A stretch of DNA of 64,000 nucleotides from Cyanobium sp. CH-040 (GTDB lineage: Bacteria > Cyanobacteriota > Cyanobacteriia > PCC-6307 > Cyanobiaceae). The notes beneath the pieces were generated by a model. It was not told the origin of the DNA. It saw only the letters and a program-made list of their open reading frames with translations, and did not search any database. The DNA lies in NCBI RefSeq assembly GCF_024346135.1, contig NZ_JAGQCJ010000001.1, forward strand, positions 434,001-498,000, given 5' to 3'. Shown one piece after another: positions 1-9,256 of this stretch (its first letter is position 1; the number at the start of each line of letters is the position of its first letter). Both the position numbers and the translations under genes were made by a program.

Positions 1-855
1 TGCCCCCACCTCCGCCTGGCGCCGCCAGAGCAGCAGCGCCGCCGCCCCCAGGAGCAGCAGCAGGAACATGCCCAGCATCACCGTGGCGCTGTAACCGAAA
101 TCGAGGAAGCGCATGGCGTTGAGGTAGGCGTACACGGCCAGGCTCTCGGTGCTGCTGGCCGGGCCGCCGCCGGTGAGCACGGCGATCAGGTCGAACACCC
201 CCAGCGCCTGGGCCAGGCGGAACAGCGCCGCGATGAAGATGTAGGGACGCAGCAGGGGCAGGGTGATGCGCCGCAGGCCCTGCCAGGGCGTGCCGCCCTC
301 CAGGGCGAAGGCCTCGTAGAGGTCGGCCGGGATCATCTGCAGGCCGGCCAGGAGCAGCAGCGCCACGAACGGGGTGGTCTTCCAGACGTCGGCCACCACC
401 GTGGCCACCCAGGCGAGATCGGGCGACGCCAGGAACGGCACCGTGGCCAGTCCCAGGCTCTGCACCACCCCGTTCAGCGGGCCGTGGGGATCGTTGAAGA
501 TCCAGCGCCAGCCCAGGGCCATCACGGTGGTGGGCAGGGCCCAGGGCAGCAGCGCCAGGCTGCGCACCGTGCCGCGGCCGCGCCAGCGCTGGTGCAGCAG
601 CAGGGCGATCGCCAGGCCCGCCACCAGCTCCAGCGCCACCGACACCAGCGCGAAGCGCAGGGTCTGCCCGGCGTCCTGCCAGAAGCGCCCGTCGGCCAGC
701 AGCCGCTGCCAGTTGGCCGCCCCCACCGGCACGGTCTCCAGGCCCGTGAACACCGACTGGGCCTGCAGGCTCAGCCAGGCGTAGTCGAGCAGGGGCCACA
801 CGAACACCGCCAGCAGCAGCAGCAGGGCCGGGGCCATCAGCAGCAGGCTGCTCAT
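1..855 (-). CDS. ggtC: Sugar ABC transporter permease, GgtC-like (3' end outside window)
   Basis: This is a membrane permease of the MalF/UgpA type that moves an osmolyte sugar across the inner membrane. The ATG at 855 overlaps the ggtB stop codon (ATGA). The translation begins MSSLLLMAPALLLLLAVFVW and continues through several hydrophobic helices. The cytoplasmic loop reads EAFALEGGTPWQGLRRITLPLL, which is the EAA loop that contacts the ABC ATPase. The reading frame is open to the window edge, so the C-terminus is missing. Directly upstream on the same strand are a substrate-binding protein and a glucosylglycerol-phosphate synthase, the order known for the glucosylglycerol uptake system (Ggt). 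The GgtC name is inferred from that context; a general sugar permease is the fallback. Confidence 0.8.
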   Translation of the reverse strand, partial: MSSLLLMAPALLLLLAVFVWPLLDYAWLSLQAQSVFTGLETVPVGAANWQRLLADGRFWQDAGQTLRFALVSVALELVAGLAIALLLHQRWRGRGTVRSLALLPWALPTTVMALGWRWIFNDPHGPLNGVVQSLGLATVPFLASPDLAWVATVVADVWKTTPFVALLLLAGLQMIPADLYEAFALEGGTPWQGLRRITLPLLRPYIFIAALFRLAQALGVFDLIAVLTGGGPASSTESLAVYAYLNAMRFLDFGYSATVMLGMFLLLLLGAAALLLWRRQAEVGA

Positions 856-2117
856 CGGCCCACCTCCTGGCCGCTGGCGCGCAGCAGCAGATCGCTCTCG
901 CGGCCCGCCCGCGCCATGGCCGTGGCCGCCTCACCGCGCCCGCTGATCAGGGCGCTGAGCTGACGCTGGAGGATGTCGCTGAGCTGGGCGTAGCCGGGGT
1001 TCAGCGGGCGCAGCACCGCCTGATCCAGGGCCTGGCGCAGCTGGGGAAGCTGCGGGCGCTCGGCCACCAGCTCCGGGTCGTCGAACAGGTGCTGCAGGGT
1101 GGGGGTGTAGCCGTAACGGCTCACCAGCCGGCGCTGGCTGGCCTCTCCGGTGAGGGCCCGCAGCACCGTCACCGCCGTCTCCGGATGGGGGCTGCCGCTG
1201 AGCAGCGAGAACCCCCAGCTGCCCTGGGTGGCGGCAGGGGCGGCGCCCGGCTCGGCCACCATCGTGGTGATGCCCACCCGGCCGGCCACGGCGCTGCCCG
1301 GGCGTTGCAGCTCCTGCCAGGCATAGGGCCAGTTGCGCATGAAGGCCGCCTCCCCCGCCTCGAAGCTCTGCAGGGCCTCCGGCTCGGCGAAGTTGGCCAC
1401 CGCCCGGGGGCTGATGCCCTCGTTCACCAGCTGCTGCAGCCAGCCCGCGGCCCGGGCCGCGGCCGGCGAGGCCAGCCCGACGCCGGCTTCGCCGGGGCCC
1501 CACTGGCCGCCGAAGCCGCTGATCAGTTCCACGAACACGCAGCTCAGTCCCTCGTACTGGCGGCCCTGCCACACGTAGCCCCAGCGCACCTTGCCCTGCT
1601 GCTGAAGAGCGCGGGCGATCGCCACCAGCTCATCGGGGGTGCGCGGCGGGGCCGCCATCAGGTCGGTGCGCCAGTAGAGCAGGCCCATGTCGGCCACCAG
1701 CGGCAGGCGGTAGAGGCGGCCGTCGATGCGGTTGCCGGCCCGGGCGCCGGTCACCAGCGGTTCGAGGGCCTCGGGCCCGAGCCAGGGATCGAGCGGTTCC
1801 AGCCACCCGGCCGCGGCGTACTTGGCCGTCCAGGTCACGTCCATCAGCAGCAGGTCGTAGGGGCTGTCGCCCAGCAGCAGGCTGCTGATCGCCAGGTCGG
1901 ACACGGCGTCGGTCTCGAACGGGCCGCGGGTCACGGCGATGCGCACGTCCCGGTGGGCGCGGTTGAAGGTGGCCACCAGATCGGCGGTGGCATCGGCGAA
2001 GGGGGCGGGCATCAGCACCCGCACCACGGTGGCCGGCCGGGCCCAGACCCAGCTCAGCAGGCCCATGGCCAGGGCCAGCAGCAGCCCGAGGGCGATCGCC
2101 GTCAGCCGCCGGCTCAA
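852..2117 (-). CDS. ggtB: Extracellular solute-binding protein, GgtB-like
   Basis: This is the periplasmic substrate-binding protein of a family 1 sugar ABC transporter, about 421 residues. I chose the TTG at 2117, which overlaps the ggpS stop (TTGA). Upstream of it the same frame only mirrors ggpS in a shifted frame. The N-terminus has a long hydrophobic segment (about residues 5-26) that serves as a signal peptide or anchor. It is followed by typical binding-protein blocks such as DLLLMDVTWTAKYAAAGWLEPLD and LPLVADMGLLYWRTDL. It ends with a 4-bp overlap onto ggtC. In cyanobacteria the Ggt system takes up glucosylglycerol, sucrose and trehalose. Specificity here is inferred from the neighbouring synthase. 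Confidence 0.8.
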   Translation of the reverse strand: MSRRLTAIALGLLLALAMGLLSWVWARPATVVRVLMPAPFADATADLVATFNRAHRDVRIAVTRGPFETDAVSDLAISSLLLGDSPYDLLLMDVTWTAKYAAAGWLEPLDPWLGPEALEPLVTGARAGNRIDGRLYRLPLVADMGLLYWRTDLMAAPPRTPDELVAIARALQQQGKVRWGYVWQGRQYEGLSCVFVELISGFGGQWGPGEAGVGLASPAAARAAGWLQQLVNEGISPRAVANFAEPEALQSFEAGEAAFMRNWPYAWQELQRPGSAVAGRVGITTMVAEPGAAPAATQGSWGFSLLSGSPHPETAVTVLRALTGEASQRRLVSRYGYTPTLQHLFDDPELVAERPQLPQLRQALDQAVLRPLNPGYAQLSDILQRQLSALISGRGEAATAMARAGRESDLLLRASGQEVGR

Positions 2118-3664
2118 AGCGCCCGCAGGGCCCCCAGCTGTTCCTCGGCCCAATGCTGCACCGTGAACGTCTCCACGGTGGCGCCCATCGCCGCCATGCG
2201 CTCGCGTTGCTCCGCCTCCGGCATCTCCAGGGCCGCCAGGATCGCCGCGTCCATGCTGCTGTGGGAGTAGGGGTTGGTGAGCAGGGCCTGCTCCAGCTCC
2301 ACCGACACGCCGGTGAATTCCGAGAGCACCAGGGCGCCGCCGCGCCCCTGGCGCACGGCGATGTACTCCTTGGCCACCAGGTTGAGGCCGTCGCGCAGGG
2401 GGGTGATCCAGCACACGTCGGCCTCGCTGAACCAGGCCAGCAGCTCCTCGTAGGGCACCCGCCGGGTGGAGAGGCGGATGGGGGTCCAGTCGATGCGGCC
2501 GAAGCGGCCGTTGATGCGGCCCACGATCTCCTCCACCGAGCGCTGGATGTCCTCGTAGATGCGCATGCCGCTGGCGGCGGCCACGCAGGCCAGGAACAGT
2601 TCCACGCGGCCGTGCCAGTCGGGCCGCTGCTCCAGCAGCCGCTCGTAGGCCAGCAGCATCTCCTCGTTGCCCTTGGTGTAGTCCACCCGGGAAGCCGAGA
2701 GGATCAGCTTGCGGCCGCTGTGCTGCGCGGCGATCTGGGCGGCCATGGCCCGCACCTCCTCGCCGGCGGCGATGTCGCGCAGGGCCTGGGGCGAGGTGCC
2801 CACTGGCGAGGCCAGCAGGTGCACCCTGCGGCCCTCGTGGTCCAGCCAGGGCACCGCCGTGGGTTCGGCCAGGGCGCAGCCCACGCGGCGGAACCGGCCA
2901 TCCACCGGGATCGGATCGCCCCCCTGCACCCCGCGCAGGTTCATGGCGTTGCGGGCGAAGTTGTTGGCGTAGCGGGGGATGTGGAACCCCACCAGATCGC
3001 AGCTCAGCAGGCTGTCGAGAATCGCGTCGCGCCAGGGCAGGATGCTGAACACGTCGTTGGAGGGGAACGGCGTGTGGTGGAAGAAGGCGATGCGCACATC
3101 CGGCCGCTGCGCGCGGATGTAACCGGGCGTCAGCCAGAGGTTGTAGTCATGCACCCAGATGGTGGCCCCCGGCGCGGCCTCCTCGCAGGCGGCGCGGGCG
3201 AAGGAGCGGTTCACCGCCTCGAAGGTCGCCCAGTCAGAGTTGTCGACGCTGAACAGCCCCGGAAAGCTGTGCAGGATCGGCCAGAATGACTCCTTGGAGG
3301 TGACGTGATAAAAGCTGGAGATCTGCTCCGGCGTCAGCGGCAGACGGCGCAGGTGGAAGCGCTGACCGTCCTTGTCGATGCTGAGCCGCTCGTCGGGGCT
3401 GCTGGCGGCCTCGGCATCCTCACGCCAGGAGATCCAGGTGCCACCGCGCTCCTCCTGGAAGAGATTGCGCAGGGTGGGGATGATGCCGTTGGGGCTCTTC
3501 TGATCGACCCACTGGCGCTGTCCGTCGCTGCTGACCCTCTCGTCGTAGGGAGAGCGGTGATAGACGAGCACGAACCGACTGGTGCCCGCGGTGCTGGCCG
3601 AGGTGGCTGCAGGGGCGGTGATGGTGTTTGTTGCGCTGCTGCGCTCCTGCAGTTCGCTGACCAT
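2114..3664 (-). CDS. ggpS: Glucosylglycerol-phosphate synthase
   Basis: The product is a retaining glycosyltransferase of family GT20, about 516 residues. It joins glucose from ADP-glucose to glycerol 3-phosphate, giving the precursor of the salt-stress osmolyte glucosylglycerol. Visible family blocks are VLVYHRSPYDE near the N-terminus, IWVHDYNLWLTPGYIR, FFHHTPFPSNDVF, LSASRVDYTKGN and TPLRDGLNLVAKEY. I chose the ATG at 3664 because the frame upstream of it lacks family character. The N-terminal 35 residues are Ser/Thr/Ala-rich. The gene is followed without a gap by transporter genes ggtB and ggtC. A trehalose-phosphate synthase is the main alternative, but the N-terminal motif and operon favour GgpS. 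Confidence 0.88.
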   Translation of the reverse strand: MVSELQERSSATNTITAPAATSASTAGTSRFVLVYHRSPYDERVSSDGQRQWVDQKSPNGIIPTLRNLFQEERGGTWISWREDAEAASSPDERLSIDKDGQRFHLRRLPLTPEQISSFYHVTSKESFWPILHSFPGLFSVDNSDWATFEAVNRSFARAACEEAAPGATIWVHDYNLWLTPGYIRAQRPDVRIAFFHHTPFPSNDVFSILPWRDAILDSLLSCDLVGFHIPRYANNFARNAMNLRGVQGGDPIPVDGRFRRVGCALAEPTAVPWLDHEGRRVHLLASPVGTSPQALRDIAAGEEVRAMAAQIAAQHSGRKLILSASRVDYTKGNEEMLLAYERLLEQRPDWHGRVELFLACVAAASGMRIYEDIQRSVEEIVGRINGRFGRIDWTPIRLSTRRVPYEELLAWFSEADVCWITPLRDGLNLVAKEYIAVRQGRGGALVLSEFTGVSVELEQALLTNPYSHSSMDAAILAALEMPEAEQRERMAAMGATVETFTVQHWAEEQLGALRAL

Positions 3665-4124
3665 GTTCTGCCTGCTCTTTTGGGTGATGGATTGGATGCT
3701 GGTTGATGCCTTCAGTGTCGTGATCGTCGCCCCGGCAATGCACAGCTCAGGAGGCTCCGGCCTCGGTTTCCAGATGTAGCGGAAGCTGCGCCGCAGGGTG
3801 TAATGCGAAGATCCGCTGAATTCTGTACGCTCACTCCACCCCACCACAGCTGATCAACAATGTCAACCCGTCCGGGCTCCGCTGATCGGCGAGATCCCAG
3901 TCGGGAGAGGCGGTTCCGGCGATCGGTCGAGTTTCCCCGGCGGCGGCCGGCCCACCCAATCGCTCCCCGGCAGGACGCGCCCCGGATCCCCTGCCTGGCC
4001 AGAGGGAAGCTGCTCGCCGGGAGGGGCAGGGGCATCGGAGCGAAGAGCGATCACCTGAGATGACCGTGGGTGCAAGACATCCGGAACGGCGTAGGGTGCA
4101 GACGATCCCGATCCAGGCACCCGC
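3665..4124. other. Divergent intergenic region between ggpS and a secreted-protein gene
   Basis: These 460 bases hold no convincing gene. Several open frames exist on both strands but have the character of high-GC shadows. Because the flanking genes point away from each other, promoters for both should lie here. The ggpS promoter would be expected to respond to salt, but I see no operator I can name. Confidence 0.4.
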
Positions 4125-4484
4125 ATGCTGAAGTCATGGCTTCGCGGCACCACGCTGGCTTGTGCCATGGCCGTTTGCGGCACGGTCGTGCCCGCCCTCG
4201 CCGATACGGTTCAGGCCCGCTGCGATGTGTATCCGAAGGGTGAAGACCGGGCGAAATCGTCAGGTCTTTGCAGCTTCTCCCAGCGGCAGGGTTTCGTCGG
4301 CATCGAACTCAAGAACGGCAAGCGCTACGACCTGTCGCCGAACGCGCAGCAGCCTGATGGCTACACCGACCGGAACGGCCGGGCGGTGACCCGTGAACTC
4401 CTCGAAGGCAACCGCGGCCAGGTGTACCGCTTCAAGGAGAAGTCGATCTTCGTGTACTGGGACACCGCTCCCTACACCCCCTGA
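4125..4484 (+). CDS. Small secreted protein of unknown function
   Basis: This 119-residue protein starts with a clear signal peptide: a basic start (MLKSWLRG), a hydrophobic core, and an ALA-D cleavage site near residue 26. The mature part is polar and has two cysteines (in RCDVYPKGE and SGLCSFSQRQ), which could form one disulfide in the periplasm. It ends with a small beta-rich section (FKEKSIFVYWDTAPY). I do not recognise an enzyme motif. It stands alone between divergent ggpS and downstream argS, with 74 bases to argS. Confidence 0.72.
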   Translation: MLKSWLRGTTLACAMAVCGTVVPALADTVQARCDVYPKGEDRAKSSGLCSFSQRQGFVGIELKNGKRYDLSPNAQQPDGYTDRNGRAVTRELLEGNRGQVYRFKEKSIFVYWDTAPYTP

Positions 4485-4558
4485 GCCGCGTCCGGGGCAG
4501 GGACAGCGCCGGGGGATGATCCTGGGCTGAGTCCAGCGCCACTCCGGCCCGCCCCGCC

Positions 4559-6418
4559 ATGCTCTCGGTTCTCGATGCCCTGAACGGCCAGCTGCTGGCT
4601 GCGATGGAGCGGGCGTTTCCCGAGGCGAGCGCCAGGGCCCGCGAATCAGGCAGCAGCCCCGATCCCCAGCTGGCGCCGGCCAGCAAGCCCGAGTTCGGCG
4701 ACTTCCAGGCCAACGGCGCCCTGCCCCTGGCCAAGCCTCTCGGCCAGCCGCCCCGCCAGATCGCGGCGGCCATCGTGGAGCAGCTCGCCGCCGATCCCGC
4801 CTTCAGCGCGCTTTGCCTGGAGCCGCAGATCGCAGGCCCCGGCTTCATCAACCTCACCCTGCGGCCCGAGCGGCTCACGGCCGAGGTGGCGGCTCGCCTC
4901 GGCGACCCCCGCCTGGGGGTGTCCACGGCCTCCGAGGAGGCGGGGGGGCAGGCGCCGGCTCCGGTGGTGGTGGATTTCTCCAGCCCCAACATCGCCAAGG
5001 AGATGCACGTGGGGCACTTGCGCTCCACGATCATCGGCGACTGCCTGGCGCGGGTGCTGGAGTTCCGCGGCCATCCGGTGCTGCGGCTCAACCATGTGGG
5101 CGACTGGGGCACCCAGTTCGGCATGCTGATCACCCACCTCAAGCAGGTGGCGCCCGAGGCCCTGGACACCGCTGATGCCGTCGACCTGGGCGATCTGGTG
5201 GCTTTCTACCGCCAGGCCAAGGCCCGCTTCGACGACGACGAAACCTTCCAGACCACCGCCCGTGAGGAGGTGGTGAAGCTGCAGGCCGGTGATCCCCTGT
5301 CGCTGAAGGCCTGGGGTCTGCTCTGCGACCAGAGCCGGCGCGAGTTCCAGAAGATCTACGACCGGCTCGACATCCGTCTGAGCGAGCGCGGCGAATCCTT
5401 TTACAACCCCTTCCTGCAGGCCGTGGTCGACGACCTCACGGCCGCCGGCCTGCTGGTGGTGGACGCCGGCGCAGGTTGCGTGTTCCTTGAGGGGGTGAGC
5501 GGCAAGGACGGCCAGCCCCTGCCGCTGATCGTGCAGAAGAGCGACGGCGGCTTCAACTACGCCACCACCGACCTGGCGGCGATCCGCTACCGCTTCGCTC
5601 CCAAGCCCGAGGGTGACGGCGCCGGCCGGGTCATCTACGTCACCGATGCGGGCCAGGCCAGCCACTTCGCCGGCGTGTTCCAGGTGGCCCGCCGCGCCGG
5701 CTGGATCCCGGAAGGCGCCAGCGTGGAGCACGTTCCCTTCGGCCTGGTGCAGGGCGAGGACGGCAAGAAGCTCAAGACCCGCGCCGGCGACACGGTGCGG
5801 CTGAAGGACCTGCTCGATGAGGCAGTGGAGCGGGCCGAGGCCGACCTGCGCCGCCGCCTGGCCGAGGAGGAGCGCCAGGAAGACGACACCTTCATCGAGC
5901 ACGTGGCCACCACCGTGGGTCTGGCGGCGGTGAAGTATGCCGATCTGGCCACCAACCGGATCACCAACTACCAGTTCAGCTTCGATCGCATGCTGGCGCT
6001 CACGGGCAACACCGCCCCCTATCTGCTGTATGCGGTGGTGCGCATCGCCGGCATCGCCCGCAGGGGAGGGGATCTGGAGGGTGCTGGTGAATCGGTGGCT
6101 GGATCGGCTGCTGTTGCCGGTGGGGCTGCTCCTTGCGGGGACCTGAGCTTCAGCGAACCCCAGGAGTGGGCGCTGATCCGCGAACTGCTCAAGCTTGATG
6201 GCGTGATCGCCGAGGTGGAAACGGAACTGCTGCCCAACCGCCTGTGCAGTTACCTGTTCGAACTGAGCCAGGTGTTCAACCGCTTCTACGACCAGGTGCC
6301 GGTGCTCAAGGCCGACGAGCCCGCCCGCAGCTCCCGCCTGGCCCTCTGCCGCCTCACCGCCGACACGCTCAAGCTCGGCCTGGGGCTGCTGGGGATTCCC
6401 ACCCTGGAGCGGATGTGA
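4559..6418 (+). CDS. argS: Arginyl-tRNA synthetase
   Basis: This 619-residue class I aminoacyl-tRNA synthetase charges tRNA-Arg in the cytoplasm. The N-terminal additional domain contains [14 protein letters not shown]. The HIGH motif is present as HVGHLRST after [11 protein letters not shown] (about residue 155). The [11 protein letters not shown] segment replaces a standard KMSK, as is normal for ArgRS. The C-terminal DALR anticodon-binding domain contains [17 protein letters not shown] small Gly/Ala-rich insert (about residues 502-525) sits between helices of that domain and is unlikely to affect catalysis. The gene has its own start 74 bases after the preceding small gene. Confidence 0.96.
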   Translation: MLSVLDALNGQLLAAMERAFPEASARARESGSSPDPQLAPASKPEFGDFQANGALPLAKPLGQPPRQIAAAIVEQLAADPAFSALCLEPQIAGPGFINLTLRPERLTAEVAARLGDPRLGVSTASEEAGGQAPAPVVVDFSSPNIAKEMHVGHLRSTIIGDCLARVLEFRGHPVLRLNHVGDWGTQFGMLITHLKQVAPEALDTADAVDLGDLVAFYRQAKARFDDDETFQTTAREEVVKLQAGDPLSLKAWGLLCDQSRREFQKIYDRLDIRLSERGESFYNPFLQAVVDDLTAAGLLVVDAGAGCVFLEGVSGKDGQPLPLIVQKSDGGFNYATTDLAAIRYRFAPKPEGDGAGRVIYVTDAGQASHFAGVFQVARRAGWIPEGASVEHVPFGLVQGEDGKKLKTRAGDTVRLKDLLDEAVERAEADLRRRLAEEERQEDDTFIEHVATTVGLAAVKYADLATNRITNYQFSFDRMLALTGNTAPYLLYAVVRIAGIARRGGDLEGAGESVAGSAAVAGGAAPCGDLSFSEPQEWALIRELLKLDGVIAEVETELLPNRLCSYLFELSQVFNRFYDQVPVLKADEPARSSRLALCRLTADTLKLGLGLLGIPTLERM

Positions 6419-6480
6419 GGTGTCGGGGCCTCTCCGCGATGCAGGGGGAGGCCATCGGTGTCGACCCTTAAGACCTCAAC

Positions 6481-6530
6481 GGCGCCATGGTCATCCTCAG
6501 GGACCGAGATCGTCCTCCCCCTGAGGCGCC
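6481..6530. terminator. Hairpin downstream of argS
   Basis: An 8-bp perfect inverted repeat (CCTCAGGG at 6495-6502 with CCCTGAGG at 6519-6526, 16-base loop) lies 76 bases after the argS stop. It is flanked by GGCGCC on both sides, which could lengthen the stem. There is no clear T-run after it. It may be a factor-assisted terminator of argS or a leader structure for the next gene. Confidence 0.35.
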
Positions 6531-6716
6531 AAAGGCCCCGCTGGTGGGTTTCGCTCCCCCTGTCGTTATCCGCCCACGCCGAGTCCCATGGATTCACGGA
6601 CTCGGCTACCCAGATCGTTCGATGGACAAGGCCGATGGGTGTACAGACCTCCACTATCCTGATCCATGGGTAGGGATGCCCCGTGATGTCTCCAGCAACG
6701 GCATGACTCCGCTCCC

Positions 6717-7826
6717 GTGACCGATCCCCCCTTCCCCCTGGCCCGCCCCGAGGTGGAGCACCTGCAGGCCTACAGCGCCCCGCTGGAGGGGCGGCGGGGC
6801 CTGCTGCGGCTCGACTTCAACGAGAACACCATCGGACCGAGCCCCAGCGTGGTGGAAGCGCTGCGGGCGATTCCGGCCGATCAGATCGCCATCTATCCCG
6901 AATACGACGGTCTGCGCGAGGCGGTCGTGGCCAATCTCAGCCTGGCGGGGTTAGCCCATCCCCTCGGTCCCGACCAGATCGGCCTGTTCAACGGCGTTGA
7001 CGCCGCCATCCACGCCATCTTCCACGCCTACGGCGACAGCTGGGAGACGCTGCTCACCACCAGCCCCACCTTCGGCTACTACACCCCCTGCGCCCGCATG
7101 CAGGGCATGGTGATCGAAGCGATTCCCTACGAGGGGCACCAGTTCGCCTTTCCCCTGGAGGCCATCCGCAAGGTGCTGCTGGATGAGCCCCACCCCCGGT
7201 TGCTGCTGATCTGCAATCCCAACAACCCCACCGGCACCCGGCTGGCGCCGGAGGTGATCCTGGAGCTGGCGGCCGCCGCCCCGCTCACCCTGGTGGTGGT
7301 GGACGAGCTGTATGAGGCCTTCACCGGCGACAGCGTGCTGCCCCTGGCCGACTTCAACGCCACGCCCAATCTGGTGGTGCTGCGCTCCCTGGCCAAGACT
7401 GCGGGACTGGCGGGCCTGCGCATCGGCTTCGCCATCGGCGCCGCGCCGGTGATCGAGCGCATCAGCCGCGTCACGGGCCCCTACGACATCAACAGCTTCG
7501 CCGTCACCGCCGCCTTCGCGGCCCTGGCCGACCAGCCCTACACCGATGCCTACGTGGCCGAGGTGCTGCGGGCGCGCGACTGGCTGCTGGAGCGCCTGCG
7601 CGAGGCCGGCGTGCGCCACCACGCCGCGGGCGGCAATTACCTGCTGATCTGGCCCGAGGGCCCGGCGGCGGAGGTGGAGCGGCGCCTGCGCAAGGCCGGC
7701 ATCCTCGTGCGCTCCATGGCCGGCAAACCCCTGATCGATGGCTCCCTGCGGGTGAGCATCGGCACCGGCGCGCAGATGCAGCGGTTCTGGGAGGCCTATA
7801 CCGCCATTATCTCCAACGACTCTTAG
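6717..7826 (+). CDS. hisC: Histidinol-phosphate aminotransferase family protein
   Basis: This 369-residue PLP-dependent fold-type I aminotransferase starts with GTG at 6717. The family signature at the N-terminus is LDFNENTIGPSPSVVEAL. NPNNPTGTRL and VVVDELYEAF bind the cofactor, and the PLP lysine lies in SLAKTAGLAGLRIGFA. The C-terminal arginine block is SLRVSIGTGAQM. HisC makes histidinol phosphate from imidazole-acetol phosphate in histidine synthesis. Many cyanobacteria carry more than one HisC-like protein, and some act on aromatic amino acids or cobalamin precursors, so the substrate is not certain. It stands alone between argS and a lower-GC patch. Confidence 0.78.
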   Translation: MTDPPFPLARPEVEHLQAYSAPLEGRRGLLRLDFNENTIGPSPSVVEALRAIPADQIAIYPEYDGLREAVVANLSLAGLAHPLGPDQIGLFNGVDAAIHAIFHAYGDSWETLLTTSPTFGYYTPCARMQGMVIEAIPYEGHQFAFPLEAIRKVLLDEPHPRLLLICNPNNPTGTRLAPEVILELAAAAPLTLVVVDELYEAFTGDSVLPLADFNATPNLVVLRSLAKTAGLAGLRIGFAIGAAPVIERISRVTGPYDINSFAVTAAFAALADQPYTDAYVAEVLRARDWLLERLREAGVRHHAAGGNYLLIWPEGPAAEVERRLRKAGILVRSMAGKPLIDGSLRVSIGTGAQMQRFWEAYTAIISNDS

Positions 7827-8231
7827 GGTTGAACAAGATGCGCTTGCTCACGATCAGACAATCCATGATCGGGGGATGACGGACGAAGGCTGATGGATGC
7901 ATGCAATTGCATAGCATTGCGCCAAAAATCTGGGTGCCTGAGATTCCCATGTGGTCATTGATTGGCTGTGTAGCGCTGATTGCAGCAGGAGAGGAGCTTT
8001 ATCCATTGCATGTTGCATGCCTGATTGTTGCCGCTGAATTAGAAATTGTTAGCTGGATTCTTGACTTACTCCGGAAGTGTTTCAAGCGCTAAGTCTGTAT
8101 TGCCAGGAATGATTGCGGCCTTGCAATTGGATTCGCGGTGGTTGCTTCTCGGTGCGGCATGTATTTGATGGAGTGAGGGCCTGGCAGCCTCAACCACACC
8201 GTTGAAATGTTCATCGGCGGATATTCTTCGT
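7827..8231. other. Intergenic, lower GC, with one weak small reading frame
   Basis: GC content falls sharply here compared with hisC. A 63-codon frame at 7901-8092 on the plus strand would encode a peptide with a hydrophobic middle (about residues 17-52) and a basic end (LLRKCFKR). I see no ribosome-binding site or family match, so I leave it as a possible membrane peptide only. No terminator or RNA gene is evident. Confidence 0.3.
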
Positions 8232-9251
8232 TTAGAAGCTAGCTCCTATGCCGAAGTTAAACACATGCTTGTTGGACTCCTTGTCTGTATTCAGGATAAA
8301 GTCCGTAGTTGTTGGGCCGAGGTTAATGTAGGTATATCCCAGGGTGGCGAATGCGCTGAATGTCTCGTTGGAAAGCGCCTTGATGGGAATTGTCAATTGT
8401 GGACCAACGGAGAAAAATCCATAGGTTGAACCATCGTAAAACTTATTTCCCAGTCCAACCCTGAGCGGCAGTGAAAGCGTTACAGGTAGAGAAGATTCTG
8501 GTTGAAAAATGTAAGTAGGGGTGAGTCCAGGCTCAAATAGGACTGAATCAGATTGCAGGCCGAGTGTTGAGTCCCATGGGATCGTGTACAATAATGTGAT
8601 TCGAGGCATCAAGCCAAAATTCTTCGCAGTCTGGCCTAGATCGTTATAGGCTATATCTGCTTTAATATAAGCTCCTTGGCCAAAAGCGTCAGCGGGAGAT
8701 GTATATGTTGTGGCAGAGGCAGTAAAGTTGAGCCTGTCTGCCATGGTTATAGATAAGCCTGCGATCAGGTCAAGTTCTGTAAAGTTTTTGAACGATGAAG
8801 TTGGACTTGAAAGATTGTCGCTTGTGCTGAAGTCGTTCCACTGGGAAATAAATCCGGTAACGTTATTGACGAAGCTTTCGGGCCTGTTGTCGATGGCTTT
8901 GTCGAAAAAGCTGTAACGCAGGGAAACGAGGGTTTGAATTGTGGCGCCTTCTTCCTGAATCGTGACGCCATATGAAATATAATCTGACAAAAGATCGACT
9001 TTTATTAGGCCGGAGAATCTCTGGTCGCTCGATTCATCTGTAGCAGTGTTCTTGGCATTATCGCTTTCAGGCTTGGGTGCTGCACCTGGCTGGGACTGTT
9101 GTTGTCGGGCCTGTTGGCGTTCTCGCTTCCACTTCTCGGCAAGGTCATATTCAATTTGATCCATGTAGATGTCATTTGCTTCTGCCGGCAAGGCAGTAGC
9201 TAGAATCACTGCTGATATTCCTTTCAGGGCGGCTTTCTGAAGTGAATTCAT
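8232..9251 (-). CDS. Outer-membrane beta-barrel protein, TorF-like putative porin
   Basis: This 339-residue protein has a signal peptide (SAVILATALPAEAND, cleavage near residue 26) and then a Gln/Arg-rich helical stretch (residues 38-75). The rest alternates polar and hydrophobic residues as in a beta-barrel, with DLLSDYISYGVTIQEEGATI near residue 85 recalling TorF-type porins. It ends in FNFGIGASF, with the C-terminal Phe that marks barrels for the BAM complex. It lies 5 bases after another barrel gene on the same strand, so the two are probably co-transcribed. Base composition is well below the flanking core genes, suggesting transfer or relaxed selection. Confidence 0.68.
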   Translation of the reverse strand: MNSLQKAALKGISAVILATALPAEANDIYMDQIEYDLAEKWKRERQQARQQQSQPGAAPKPESDNAKNTATDESSDQRFSGLIKVDLLSDYISYGVTIQEEGATIQTLVSLRYSFFDKAIDNRPESFVNNVTGFISQWNDFSTSDNLSSPTSSFKNFTELDLIAGLSITMADRLNFTASATTYTSPADAFGQGAYIKADIAYNDLGQTAKNFGLMPRITLLYTIPWDSTLGLQSDSVLFEPGLTPTYIFQPESSLPVTLSLPLRVGLGNKFYDGSTYGFFSVGPQLTIPIKALSNETFSAFATLGYTYINLGPTTTDFILNTDKESNKHVFNFGIGASF

Positions 9252-9256
9252 GGCGC

